A stretch of DNA of 64,000 nt, from assembly GCA_947175325.1 (NCBI GenBank), contig CAMWME010000002.1:62001-126000 (forward strand), in the 5' to 3' direction. The DNA is from an uncultured Clostridia bacterium (GTDB lineage Bacteria; Bacillota; Clostridia; Christensenellales; Borkfalkiaceae). The notes beneath the pieces were generated by a model that worked only from the letters and a program-made list of their open reading frames with translations, ran no database searches and was not told the origin of the DNA. Below, piece by piece: positions 1-9,805 of this stretch. Position 1 is the stretch's first letter. Every line of letters begins with the position of its first letter. Made by a program: the position numbers and the translations under genes.

Positions 1-405
1 AAGCTGCTTGGGTTTTTTGTTGAGCTGAGATTTCAAGTCGAGAATTTCAGCCGCCGCCATAACCTTTCTGTGAATTACTTCTTTATTCTCCTTGCGGAGC
101 GTCAACGAGAACGCCATGTTCTCGTAAATAGTCATGTGTCCGTACAGAGCGTAGTTTTGGAAAACCATCGCTATATCTCTGTCCTTGGGCGGAAGACGGG
201 TACAGTCCTTGCCGTCGATTATAAGCTGGCCGTTGGTGATATCTTCAAGCCCCGCTACCATTCTTAGCGTCGTGGACTTGCCGCAGCCCGAGGGGCCTAC
301 GAGGACTATAAACTCGCCGTCGGCGATATCGAGGTTGAAGTCGTAAACCGCTTGTACGCCGCCGTCATAAATTTTGTCAATGTGTTGCAAATTTACGTCA
401 GGCAT
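1..405 (-). CDS. Carbohydrate ABC transporter ATP-binding protein (MsmX/UgpC-like), truncated by window edge
   Basis: Reverse translation from ATG at 405 reads [61 protein letters not shown]..., with Walker [10 protein letters not shown]. Confidence 0.9.
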   Translation of the reverse strand, partial: MPDVNLQHIDKIYDGGVQAVYDFNLDIADGEFIVLVGPSGCGKSTTLRMVAGLEDITNGQLIIDGKDCTRLPPKDRDIAMVFQNYALYGHMTIYENMAFSLTLRKENKEVIHRKVMAAAEILDLKSQLNKKPKQL

Positions 406-1045
406 CTACTTCACCCCCTACGTTTTCTTCCTTTTTGAGTTCGGCGTTTAAATCTACTTCGCCGGCTTCTACCTTTTTAACGAAGTCTTCAACGGACTTA
501 GCACGGATATAGCCGATTATTGCAGACGCGATTATGCACGCGCCCGAAGCCGCAAGACAAACCGTCATAAAAATGAACGTGCCCGTCGTGATAGCCGCGC
601 CGCCGAATTCAACTCCTACGATGTGGCAGTAAGCCGTTTCGGTTATGCCCGCAAGAGGCAACCAGAAAATTCTTACAATCTGCATTCCGCCTATGATAAG
701 CTGGAACGGGAACATTTTTCTGTTATAATTCTTTACTTGTTCCGAGAAAAGGAACACGAACAGAAGGAAGAAAAGATTGTAAATAACGTCGATGGCAATA
801 GGCCATTTATAATAGAAGTTGTTGTTTTTAACTTGCGCGTACAAAACGAGGAAGTAAAGACAGCCCAGCGCAAGCCCCAAAAGGGCAAGGTTGGCGCCAA
901 ACTTATTCTTTTTATAGCGCATTATATCGTTTTGAATAACGGGGTTTTTAGGCTGTTTAACCTTTTTGGTTTCTGCCACTGCAACCTCGTCGGTGTTTAC
1001 AATTTCAACGTTTTCGATTTCTACGGGGTCGATATTGTTCGTCAT
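398..1045 (-). CDS. Multi-pass membrane protein, unknown function, in sugar ABC transporter operon
   Basis: 215 aa ORF with hydrophobic segments; overlaps neighbours at both ends. Confidence 0.75.
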   Translation of the reverse strand: MTNNIDPVEIENVEIVNTDEVAVAETKKVKQPKNPVIQNDIMRYKKNKFGANLALLGLALGCLYFLVLYAQVKNNNFYYKWPIAIDVIYNLFFLLFVFLFSEQVKNYNRKMFPFQLIIGGMQIVRIFWLPLAGITETAYCHIVGVEFGGAAITTGTFIFMTVCLAASGACIIASAIIGYIRAKSVEDFVKKVEAGEVDLNAELKKEENVGGEVDA

Positions 1046-1662
1046 ACCGTTTCACCTCCCGCAACTACGCCGTTTGAAAGGAGCTGTTTCTCTCCCTTCA
1101 TAAGCATTATTTTCCAAACCATATTTAATACGAGTATGATTGAAGCCACGATGACAATCGCGTATACTGCAAACCCGATATCAAACCATAAGGTAGATTC
1201 GGAGTAATGAGGTTCAATCAACGGGTCGTCCAAAAGTACTTTCCAAGCCGCAAAGTCGACTTTTAAGAACTCGCTGCGCCAGTGAATGTTCATTATAATA
1301 CAAACGACTGACATAACGATATTGCCGCCCGCGCACAAGCCGGTTGCAACGTAGTTGGAAACGTAATAGTTTCTTCTTTTATTGCACGCCGTGATATATA
1401 AAAGGACTGCAAGCAAAATCATTGCTATGCCGAAATACATCATCATCGTGTTGAAGGGCTGCATTTCGTCGTACAAAAGAGCGTCGTTTAAACCGTCATC
1501 CGCCGGAAACTTGGACTCGCGACCGCTAAGCTTTATGTTTATACTTTGACCAAGCTCGGAAAGCGAACCCGTCATATAGCAGAAAGCGTACAAAAGCGCC
1601 AATGCGCCCACGATAATCATTACGAGGCACATCCACTTTTGAAATTTCATCTGAGCTTTCAT
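1042..1662 (-). CDS. Multi-pass membrane protein, unknown function, in sugar ABC transporter operon
   Basis: 206 aa ORF with four hydrophobic segments; stop overlaps next start by 4 bp. Confidence 0.75.
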   Translation of the reverse strand: MKAQMKFQKWMCLVMIIVGALALLYAFCYMTGSLSELGQSINIKLSGRESKFPADDGLNDALLYDEMQPFNTMMMYFGIAMILLAVLLYITACNKRRNYYVSNYVATGLCAGGNIVMSVVCIIMNIHWRSEFLKVDFAAWKVLLDDPLIEPHYSESTLWFDIGFAVYAIVIVASIILVLNMVWKIMLMKGEKQLLSNGVVAGGETV

Positions 1663-1761
1663 ATCTCATTCTCCCCGAAAGTTTTAAATTGCGCCCGCAC
1701 CCGAACGGCACGGGCGCAACTTTGACTTTTAAACTGTTAAATTATTTTTACAAAACCCAAA

Positions 1762-4362
1762 TTAGTTAGCGGATTTAAGATAATTCCAATACTTCTGAGC
1801 GTTTTGCCAGCCGCGAGCGTAAACGTCCTCTCTCGTCTGAGCTTTCTTCGTAGAAGACATATATTCTACAAGCGCGTCAACGGTAGAGAAGTTGTAAGTG
1901 ATATCTTGCTGGAAGTGCTGATTAGGATGCTCTGCATCAACGCCTTCCTTAACGCCTTGAAGAATTACGGAGTTGAAGATGCTGAGGAATTCCTTATCGC
2001 CGGACTTTTTAGCTTCGCCCGAGAGATACTTGATATCCATCATATCGGAAGCGTTAAGCGTGCTGACGTAGCTTGCGGGGGTAGGAAGTCCGGTAGGAAC
2101 GCAGGTGTACCACCAGTTGTTTTCGTCCATCTTCAAAGACATTCCTCTTACAACGGTGTAGCCGCTTTCGGTCTTGTTGGAAAGAGCCGCCGCAACCTTT
2201 GCGGAACCTGCCTTACCACATGCGGAAGTAAGCTGGTCTTCGAACGCTTGGCTCTTTACGCCTACGGGAAGGGTTGAACCGATAAGGAAACGAGCGTAGT
2301 TGGTGAAGTTGAGTTTTGCACCGTTTACGTTCTTGGGAAGGTCTGCAGTTGAACCGGTAACGCCCGCCTTACCTTTGAACGACTCGTAAACGGTGTCCGT
2401 AATTTTAGGAGCAACCGTGCCCTTATAGTCGTAACCTTGATACTTAACGCCCTTATAGGTGAAGTAGTTTTCGGGAACGTCTTTGCCGTTTTCGTCCTTC
2501 TTCGTCTTGGGGTCGGTCTGTACGTCACCGTACCAGAAGCCGTTCTTGCCCGCTGCGTTCTCTGCCATAGGGCCGAAGGTGGAAACGATTTGTCCGTCCT
2601 CGGAATACAAGTAGTCAACGAACTGTAAAGCAGCCTTAAGCTTAGCTTTGTCGGAAGTAAGGTTGCCGTTTAATGCAAGACCGGAGGTCTTGGTTGAACG
2701 CCAGCTTTCGGTGAAGCGGAAGTATTCGTCCGCATCGGTTTTGCCGTTTGCGTTTACGTCCCACTGCGATACGGGGGTAAGGATGGGTGCGAAGTTATAA
2801 TCGTCGGGAATGTTCTTACCCGTTGCGCCTTGGCCGTAGAAACCGTTAAGAGTCTGCGTCTGGCAGTAGTCGTACATCATAAAGGTTTCGGTACTCTTGT
2901 AGCCCGTATCGTCATCGAACTTACCGATACCCGAATAATCTTCAACCAAGCCTTCTTCCGTAAGCTTGCTGAACTTGTTAAGTGCTTCGTAGAAAGCCTT
3001 ATCGTTTCTTCCGTCCTGCAAGTTGCCGGCTGCGTCTATATAGGTGTATTCCAAACGGGAATCTGCGCCGCGTGCGCCGTAGAGCTGGCAAGCAAGACGA
3101 ACCATATCGGGGGTTCTGTCGTTTTTACCGGTACGGGGAGCGATGCCGTAAAGTCTGGTTGCACCGCTTACGTCCTTAGAAAGAAGGCTGCTCTGGTTGG
3201 TCATCGCGCAACGGAGAATTGCAACGAGGTCGTCAACGTCCCAAGCTGCGTCGTAGCCGTTGAAGAGGTTGGAACGCTTATCAGCCGCGTAGTAAGATTC
3301 TGCGCCGATTTCACCGGTCTTGGTGTAGCAAGCGTCAACGTATGCGCGGAACAGAGCCACGAGCTTGTCGCCCGTAACGGAAGGGTTAGCCGTCATAGCG
3401 TCGTTCATAATATCGATTATGTTGCCGCTTGCAAGGTTTGCGCTCGCCTTGCCGGAAGCTGCAAGATATGCGGAGTTAAGATTGGAGCCCGCCTTGTTGA
3501 CTTCCGTCTTTGCGTTGTCGTAGTTCTTATATACTTTGCCAACGGTCTTGTAGGTGCCGTCCTCTACGGTAACGGGTATTTCAAGTGCGCCGGTCTTGGG
3601 CATGAATGCGTCAACCGCTACGCTCTTGCCAAGCGCCGTGCTGCCTTCCAAAACGGTATCGCCGTTGAGGAGTTTGTCAGCCATGTCTTGACGGATGATG
3701 CAATATCTTTCGATATCGTCGTTACCGTCGAAGTAAGGCGCAATGTAAAGGGCCTTGCCCTTGCCGTTCGTCGTGCTCATACCGTCTTGCAAAAGCGAGA
3801 GGTAAACGACGGGGTTTTCTTTAAGGAAGTTATTGAAGTTGGGCATATATTCAAGGTAGTCCGCAAGGTTCAAAATATTTGTACCCGCAGCAGCCTTTTC
3901 AACCGCTTTCGAAAGGTCGGTCGTGAACATATCCGTCTGAGCGTAAGGCAATTTACCTTCGCCGTTGATAAGTGCTCCAAGGTTATCGCTGGTCTTCTTG
4001 GGCGCTTCTGCGAAACAGTCGTTCCATTTAATTTGAAGGTCTTTACCCATCTGTGCCCAAGCGGGTTTCATATCGCCGCCTTGATAGGTGTTGCCGTCTG
4101 CAAGCGAGTAGGTTGAACCCGATGCAAACGCCGTTGCGTGAACGTCCTTTTCGTGACCGATTGCGATATTGAGGGTTACTTGGGAATCTCTGTTATACGC
4201 CGAGTAATCAAGGTTGCCGTTCGCGTCGAACACGTTCCACTTTTCAAGGTCTACCTTGCCGTTATTGGGGTCGTCTTTATTACAAGCCGCAAGGGGAACT
4301 ACCATTGCTCCTGCCATAACGGTTGCAATCACCGCCATAGCGATTTTTTTGTTTTTGTTCAT
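1762..4362 (-). CDS. Extracellular solute-binding lipoprotein of a carbohydrate ABC transporter (unusually long, 866 aa)
   Basis: Signal peptide plus lipobox (MAGAMVVPLAAC); directly upstream of the partner membrane genes and downstream of two LplB/LplC-type permeases. Confidence 0.85.
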   Translation of the reverse strand: MNKNKKIAMAVIATVMAGAMVVPLAACNKDDPNNGKVDLEKWNVFDANGNLDYSAYNRDSQVTLNIAIGHEKDVHATAFASGSTYSLADGNTYQGGDMKPAWAQMGKDLQIKWNDCFAEAPKKTSDNLGALINGEGKLPYAQTDMFTTDLSKAVEKAAAGTNILNLADYLEYMPNFNNFLKENPVVYLSLLQDGMSTTNGKGKALYIAPYFDGNDDIERYCIIRQDMADKLLNGDTVLEGSTALGKSVAVDAFMPKTGALEIPVTVEDGTYKTVGKVYKNYDNAKTEVNKAGSNLNSAYLAASGKASANLASGNIIDIMNDAMTANPSVTGDKLVALFRAYVDACYTKTGEIGAESYYAADKRSNLFNGYDAAWDVDDLVAILRCAMTNQSSLLSKDVSGATRLYGIAPRTGKNDRTPDMVRLACQLYGARGADSRLEYTYIDAAGNLQDGRNDKAFYEALNKFSKLTEEGLVEDYSGIGKFDDDTGYKSTETFMMYDYCQTQTLNGFYGQGATGKNIPDDYNFAPILTPVSQWDVNANGKTDADEYFRFTESWRSTKTSGLALNGNLTSDKAKLKAALQFVDYLYSEDGQIVSTFGPMAENAAGKNGFWYGDVQTDPKTKKDENGKDVPENYFTYKGVKYQGYDYKGTVAPKITDTVYESFKGKAGVTGSTADLPKNVNGAKLNFTNYARFLIGSTLPVGVKSQAFEDQLTSACGKAGSAKVAAALSNKTESGYTVVRGMSLKMDENNWWYTCVPTGLPTPASYVSTLNASDMMDIKYLSGEAKKSGDKEFLSIFNSVILQGVKEGVDAEHPNQHFQQDITYNFSTVDALVEYMSSTKKAQTREDVYARGWQNAQKYWNYLKSAN

Positions 4363-4421
4363 CTTTTTTCTCCTTATATTTTTGTTTTAGACGGGTCTTG
4401 CCCGTAGAAACCTGATTGAAA

Positions 4422-5342
4422 TTATTCCTTTACGCCGCCCATATTTACGCCCTTTGCAAAGTACTTTTGTATGAAGGGGTAAATTGCAAGAATGGGAATT
4501 ACCGCGCAAACTACCATCGAATATACTACTGAAATAGCTGAGAAGTTGGGGTACAAATCCGACCAGTTGCCCATATAGAGCTCGTCACCCTTACCGGAAA
4601 TGGTCGTGTATTTATCGATATAGTCTCTGATATAAACTTGAATGGGCCATGAATACTGCTGACCGGTCATTACCTTGTACGACCAGAAGTAGCCGTTCCA
4701 ACGGGAAATACCGAAAAACAACGCTACGGTTGCGATGGTCGCTTTGCTCATAGGAAGGTAAACTTTGGTAAGTATCTGCATTTCGGTTGCGCCGTCTATT
4801 CTTGCCGCCTCCTCTATTTCGGAGGGAACGCCCTCGAAGGAGTTTCTAAGTAAGATTATGTTGGTCGCGTTCATACCCATCGCAAGAACGACCGTCCACT
4901 TTAAGTCGTGTATGCCGATAGAGTCGAAAATCGAAATCGTGTTTTGGTAGTTGGTGAACTGGGGAATGATACCCGCCGAGAACCACATCGTGAATACGAG
5001 GAAGAAGTTCCAGCCGCGTCTGCCCAAAAGTCTTTTCTTCGAGAGTGCGTACGCACCGAGTATGGAATAACCCAAAGCCCAAATGGTACCTAAGAAGGTT
5101 ACGAAAAGGGTGTTGGAGTAGTTAAGCCAGAACATGTTGTCCTTTAAAACCGAAACGAAAGCTTCGCCTTGAACTTCAACGGGCCACAAAATAACCTTAC
5201 CGCTGTTTACCGCGTCAGAGGAGCTGAAAGCCGACGAAAGCGCGTAAATTAAGGGGTATACGCAAAGAAGGGCGAAAACTATAAGTACGAAGTAAGCTAC
5301 TATTTTGAATATAAGCTCTGAAACTTCTGTTTTTCTTTTCAT
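4422..5342 (-). CDS. Carbohydrate ABC transporter permease (LplC/YtcP-like)
   Basis: MKRKTEVSELIFKIVAYFVL start; EAARIDGATEMQILTKVYLPMSKATIATV matches the permease EAA motif; start trimmed from ORF end 5486. Confidence 0.88.
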   Translation of the reverse strand: MKRKTEVSELIFKIVAYFVLIVFALLCVYPLIYALSSAFSSSDAVNSGKVILWPVEVQGEAFVSVLKDNMFWLNYSNTLFVTFLGTIWALGYSILGAYALSKKRLLGRRGWNFFLVFTMWFSAGIIPQFTNYQNTISIFDSIGIHDLKWTVVLAMGMNATNIILLRNSFEGVPSEIEEAARIDGATEMQILTKVYLPMSKATIATVALFFGISRWNGYFWSYKVMTGQQYSWPIQVYIRDYIDKYTTISGKGDELYMGNWSDLYPNFSAISVVYSMVVCAVIPILAIYPFIQKYFAKGVNMGGVKE

Positions 5343-5356
5343 TACTTTTATCCCCC

Positions 5357-6448
5357 TTAGTACAGCGAAACGTCCGAAGCCGTTCTTGCAATTTTGTTCG
5401 CGCCGATAACCAAAATCATACCGATTAAGTTGTTCAACATTTCTGCCGCCGTACCCATTGCCTTTCTGTCTTGCTGGTTCGACCACTCGTTTGCGAGGGT
5501 TGAAACGGTGTGCGCCACTTCGTAGTTCGCGTCTTTACCCTCGATTGCGGGGCCTTCACCTAACAAGAGGTAAATCTTTTCGTAGCCTACGGAAAGGAGC
5601 GAGCCGATTTTCATTATAAGCATAATTACGACGGTTGAAAGGATGCTGGGGATAACTACGTAACGCATCTGCGCCATCTTGCCCGCGCCGTCGATTTGCG
5701 CCGCCTCGTACGAGGTGGGCGAAACCGCAATAACCGCCGCGAAGAATACTATACTGTCGTAGCCTGCGTGCTCCCACAAGTCGGTTATAATGTATATCGC
5801 CCTATAATATTTGGTGGTATATACGAGGCCGTTGCTGACCAAGCTGTCGCTTGCGCCGAACCATTGGAAAACTTTCGATACGATACCGACCGATTGCTCG
5901 TCGGGTGAACCGCCGTTGCCTCTGAAAAGCATTAAAACGAGCGAGGTTACGATAACGGTCGAGAGGAACTTGGGAAGGTAAACGCAAACTTGCATTATAC
6001 TTCTTACAACGTTCGATTTAACTTCGTTAAAGAACAGCGCCAAAATTATAGGCATAGGGAAGCCGAACAAAAGCCCGTAGAACGCAGTCGTAAACGTGTT
6101 TCTGAACGCGCGCCAGAACTGCCAACTGTACGTCGGGTCGCTGAACAGCTGTTCGAAGTACCGTAAACCCGTCCAAGACATTGACGCAACGGTACCGTGC
6201 TCGTTCGCCGTAGTGGGGTTTTTAAAGCAGCCCATAAGCTCGTACATGGGCATATACTTCCAAAGGAAATATACGAGTACCATAGGTACGAGCATAATGT
6301 AGAGTCGCCAATCCTTTAAAATCGTCCACCCCGTATTCTTCCATCTGTTCCGCTCAGTTTCGTCCCTTACCTTCTGTTCGTCCGCCATCGAATAGGTGCC
6401 GGTTTCTTCATTGTAGATAAGGAAGTCATCACATTTGAGTTTGAACAT
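5357..6448 (-). CDS. Carbohydrate ABC transporter permease (LplB/YteP-like)
   Basis: YEAAQIDGAGKMAQMRYVVIPSI EAA motif; adjacent to second permease. Confidence 0.88.
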   Translation of the reverse strand: MFKLKCDDFLIYNEETGTYSMADEQKVRDETERNRWKNTGWTILKDWRLYIMLVPMVLVYFLWKYMPMYELMGCFKNPTTANEHGTVASMSWTGLRYFEQLFSDPTYSWQFWRAFRNTFTTAFYGLLFGFPMPIILALFFNEVKSNVVRSIMQVCVYLPKFLSTVIVTSLVLMLFRGNGGSPDEQSVGIVSKVFQWFGASDSLVSNGLVYTTKYYRAIYIITDLWEHAGYDSIVFFAAVIAVSPTSYEAAQIDGAGKMAQMRYVVIPSILSTVVIMLIMKIGSLLSVGYEKIYLLLGEGPAIEGKDANYEVAHTVSTLANEWSNQQDRKAMGTAAEMLNNLIGMILVIGANKIARTASDVSLY

Positions 6449-6514
6449 TGAAAATTTTCCTCCATATCACTTAAAATTAAGTAAATATACAAAAAGCCAA
6501 AGCTTTAATTGCCG

Positions 6515-7255
6515 TTATCTGCTTTCGGGCGGGTATTCGTCGCGTAGGTCAATACCATCGCCCTCTTCTTCTTTGCCGCTGTAATCGTGAAGCTTTTTCA
6601 ACTCTTCCTCGTCAAGCTCGGTATAGCCCGCCCAAACTTCGTCCTTGGGGGTCTTTGCCTCTTCCTTTTGGCGCGCAACGCGTTTTAAGTAAGTTTTTTG
6701 GTCCTCAAGCATTCCGTCGACACGGCGCAATATGAGTAGCGCGATTATTGCAAAAACTATGTTTAAGCTTTCGGTAAAGAAGTAAGAACCTATCGCTTCC
6801 ACGAAGCCCGTGCCGAAGCACATTGCCGCGAACGTCCTTCCGAAAAGAACCAAAACGAACGCGACGGCGGGGTAAATCAAAGTTAAATACCACTTGGAAA
6901 AAAGTTTTTCCTTGGGAATAAGCTTGAATAAAAACCAGCTTAAAAGCAAAAACGAATTGCCGACCGAGTAAATTATATATTCTTCATACCCCACGGTTTG
7001 GAAAACGCTTAAAAACGCACAGTACAGCACGCCGTGCAATACGGGGAATATCGCCGCAAGGAAGTTCCAACGAACCAAAACTATCAGCGAAACCGTAAAC
7101 ATTAACGAAACCGCAAACAGCATATCGGGGAACCATTTCTTTATGGCAAATACGTTCACCGCCTCCAACGCCGCCATAATCACCATAAACAACAGAATAT
7201 CGACCAGTTTATATTGATTATATGAAACGACGCCGGTAATGTTTGATTTTTTCAT
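6515..7255 (-). CDS. Hypothetical multi-pass membrane protein
   Basis: 246 aa ORF, several hydrophobic helices and charged C-terminal tail. Confidence 0.7.
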   Translation of the reverse strand: MKKSNITGVVSYNQYKLVDILLFMVIMAALEAVNVFAIKKWFPDMLFAVSLMFTVSLIVLVRWNFLAAIFPVLHGVLYCAFLSVFQTVGYEEYIIYSVGNSFLLLSWFLFKLIPKEKLFSKWYLTLIYPAVAFVLVLFGRTFAAMCFGTGFVEAIGSYFFTESLNIVFAIIALLILRRVDGMLEDQKTYLKRVARQKEEAKTPKDEVWAGYTELDEEELKKLHDYSGKEEEGDGIDLRDEYPPESR

Positions 7256-7359
7256 AAAAATTTAGTAAGAAACAATACGAAAGGGTAAAAAAGTATAGAA
7301 TTTCACATTTAGCTAACTAATTATAACATGCAAGGTTTTAAATTGCAATACTTTTTTTA

Positions 7360-7387
7360 TTGTTTCACGAAAAATTTGTGATATAAT
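7360..7387 (+). promoter_or_regulatory. Candidate sigma70-type promoter for pectinesterase
   Basis: ttgttt - 16 bp - tataat about 50 bp upstream of the GTG start at 7438. Confidence 0.5.
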
Positions 7388-7437
7388 AGATATCGTAAAA
7401 CCATACTAAACCCGTAAAAATTTTAAGGAGCAGCCGA

Positions 7438-8376
7438 GTGAAAATTCTCCGTTTAACCCCGAAAGACGATTTACAATACATATTGGATACGCTCACCGAG
7501 CCGACCACCATATATCTTGCATCGGGAACGTACAAGCAGAAAATACTAGTCGCCGCAAGCGACGTTACGATTATTGGCGAGGGCCGTGAAACAACGGTTA
7601 TTACCTACGACGATTACGCCAAGAAAATACACGCCGACGGCAAGGAATACGTTACCTTCCGCACCTACACCTTGTGCGTTACGGGCGAAAGAGTTCGGCT
7701 TGAAAATCTGACGGTGGAAAATTCCAATACCGACCCCGCAACCGTCGGACAGTGCGTTGCGCTTTCGGTAAACGCGAAGTCCTTCTACGCGAAAAATATC
7801 GACTTGAAGTCCACGCAAGACACGCTTTTTACGTACCCCTTCCCCGACGATTTGGTGGTGCGCTACCAAGGGTTTATTCCCGATAAGCAGCTTTACGCCG
7901 AAGGGCACTCCTTGCATATTTTCGAGGACTGCCGCATCTACGGCACGGTGGACTTTATTTTCGGCTGTGCGGAGGCGTACTTTAAAAACTGCAAGATAAT
8001 TTCAATTCACGATAGCCGTGAAATAGGCTTCGTTGCCGCGCCCGCCCACCCCCTTGCGGAAGAACACGGGTTTATATTTTTAGACTGCGAAATTCTTTCG
8101 GACGGAGCGAAGAAGGCAACCAACTTCCTTGCAAGACCTTGGCGCGACTTCGGCAAATGCACTTTTATAAACTGCAAGGTTGACGGGCATATCAACCCCG
8201 AACTTTTCGATAAATGGAACGACACCGAGCGCGACAAAACGGCGAGATTTGCGTACTATAATTTGAATTGCGACTTCACCCCCGCCCCCGTAAAATGGAG
8301 CAAGGAGCTTAGCGAGTACGAGGTAAAACAAATTATATCGCGCTTTGATACGAAAATTAAAGAATATATTAAATAA
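7438..8376 (+). CDS. Pectinesterase (CE8-like)
   Basis: IYLASGTYKQKI...VTIIGEGRETTVITYDD...GTVDFIFGCAEAYFKNCKI...FLARPWRDFGKCTFINC, conserved CE8 motifs; GTG start. Confidence 0.92.
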   Translation: MKILRLTPKDDLQYILDTLTEPTTIYLASGTYKQKILVAASDVTIIGEGRETTVITYDDYAKKIHADGKEYVTFRTYTLCVTGERVRLENLTVENSNTDPATVGQCVALSVNAKSFYAKNIDLKSTQDTLFTYPFPDDLVVRYQGFIPDKQLYAEGHSLHIFEDCRIYGTVDFIFGCAEAYFKNCKIISIHDSREIGFVAAPAHPLAEEHGFIFLDCEILSDGAKKATNFLARPWRDFGKCTFINCKVDGHINPELFDKWNDTERDKTARFAYYNLNCDFTPAPVKWSKELSEYEVKQIISRFDTKIKEYIK

Positions 8377-8396
8377 TTTTGTAGAATGTTGTAACG

Positions 8397-8434
8397 AAAA
8401 AAGCGGGAGCGCAAACGCGCCCCGCTTTATTTTT
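8397..8434. terminator. Bidirectional hairpin terminator between convergent genes
   Basis: aaagcgggagcgc aaac gcgccccgcttt with flanking A and T tracts. Confidence 0.7.
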
Positions 8435-8440
8435 ATTTAA

Positions 8441-9748
8441 TTAAAACCGCAATTGTTCAACCGGTTCTTCCGCCTTCGCTTTTTTATTGCCGAGCACCTT
8501 TAAAACTATCGTCCCCGCCAAAACGATAACCGACAAGACGAGCACGGCTATCGGCATAGCGTAAGAAACCGTATATTCCGTTTCGTAAACGGCGCTTAAA
8601 ACGTTTACTAAAACTACCGCAACAGTTAATTGTGCAACGGATAATACCGTATTGGTTATAGCAAACCCCAAAGTTTTGCCCTTTATGCCTTCCGCCGCAA
8701 ACTTTGCCGAAGAGTACAACACCTTGACTGTAAAAACCAGCAACAGTATTTGGATAACGAAGCCCACCACACCGAGGCTCGCGGTTAATGCGGCACGCCC
8801 GTCATGGTAATATCTGTACGCGCCGACTACGAAAGTTAAAAAGCCGGCAGCGTCGGTAACCGACGAACTTCCCGCATAACCTACCGAACAAACGGGCGAA
8901 ACCAGCAAAGCGGCAACCGCGATTGAAAGAACGCCTATCACCAAAGCTATCGACGAATTGACGATAACTTTCGGATTCTTATATTCACCTATTCTTACGA
9001 CGAATTTGCAAACGAAATAACAGCCTACCGCTATACCGCCCAAAATCAACCCGAGCAAAGTTGCCGCACTGAACCCAACGGTTGACAAGGTAATCGAGCT
9101 CGTATACGGGTCGTAATACTTATAAGCGTTGCCGGCAAGAAAAGCCGAAGCAAATAGAGCAAACGAAAGATAAGTCAGTAAAGCGGGCTTAACAAAGTTC
9201 ACGCCCTCTTTTTTATGGGCAAATTGCTTAACGCATTTTACAATCGTAATTATCGCAAATACAACACCGCATATTAACGCGGCAGCAGAAATGCCCATTT
9301 TAATCCAGACGGGCAGCCACTCGTAAATGGTTTTCGACGTCATATCCTCGTACACGCCGAAGAAATAATAGTATAAGGTGTTAGTATTACTGTCATACAG
9401 TATATTGTTTACGTATAACCTACCGGTTACTCCTATACAGAAAGTGAAAATAAAACCTATTAGCGCGGCAAAACCGGCAAAGCCGAAGCTAACGTAATTT
9501 ACGATTTTCTTCCAGTCGTATGCTTTTGCGGGCGTAGTCTGCCGTGCGTCGGGTTCTGCGGCAACCGTTTTTTCGGGAACCGCGTTTATACCGTTGACGC
9601 TTTTACCGCAAACGCCGCAAAACTTGGCGTCTTCGTCCAGCTCCGCACCGCAAGAGGTGCAAATTTTTTTGCCGTCCAATCTACTGCCGCAGCTTTGGCA
9701 AAACTTGAAATTTTCGGGGTTTTCCGCCCCGCACTTTTTACAAATCAT
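8441..9748 (-). CDS. Zinc-ribbon membrane protein
   Basis: N-terminal double zinc ribbon MICKKCGAENPENFKFCQSCGSR...CTSCGAELDEDAKFCGVCGK followed by hydrophobic helices. Confidence 0.8.
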   Translation of the reverse strand: MICKKCGAENPENFKFCQSCGSRLDGKKICTSCGAELDEDAKFCGVCGKSVNGINAVPEKTVAAEPDARQTTPAKAYDWKKIVNYVSFGFAGFAALIGFIFTFCIGVTGRLYVNNILYDSNTNTLYYYFFGVYEDMTSKTIYEWLPVWIKMGISAAALICGVVFAIITIVKCVKQFAHKKEGVNFVKPALLTYLSFALFASAFLAGNAYKYYDPYTSSITLSTVGFSAATLLGLILGGIAVGCYFVCKFVVRIGEYKNPKVIVNSSIALVIGVLSIAVAALLVSPVCSVGYAGSSSVTDAAGFLTFVVGAYRYYHDGRAALTASLGVVGFVIQILLLVFTVKVLYSSAKFAAEGIKGKTLGFAITNTVLSVAQLTVAVVLVNVLSAVYETEYTVSYAMPIAVLVLSVIVLAGTIVLKVLGNKKAKAEEPVEQLRF

Positions 9749-9805
9749 TTTTATATCCTTAGTTAATTGCGCGCGGCTTTCACCGCGCGCAATATTCATT
9801 TTTAA

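Noticed and set aside
2830-4116. Long plus-strand ORF (428 aa) inside the solute-binding protein gene
   Set aside because: Fully antisense to a well supported lipoprotein CDS; translation is low-information and lacks a plausible domain or RBS. Treated as a shadow ORF.
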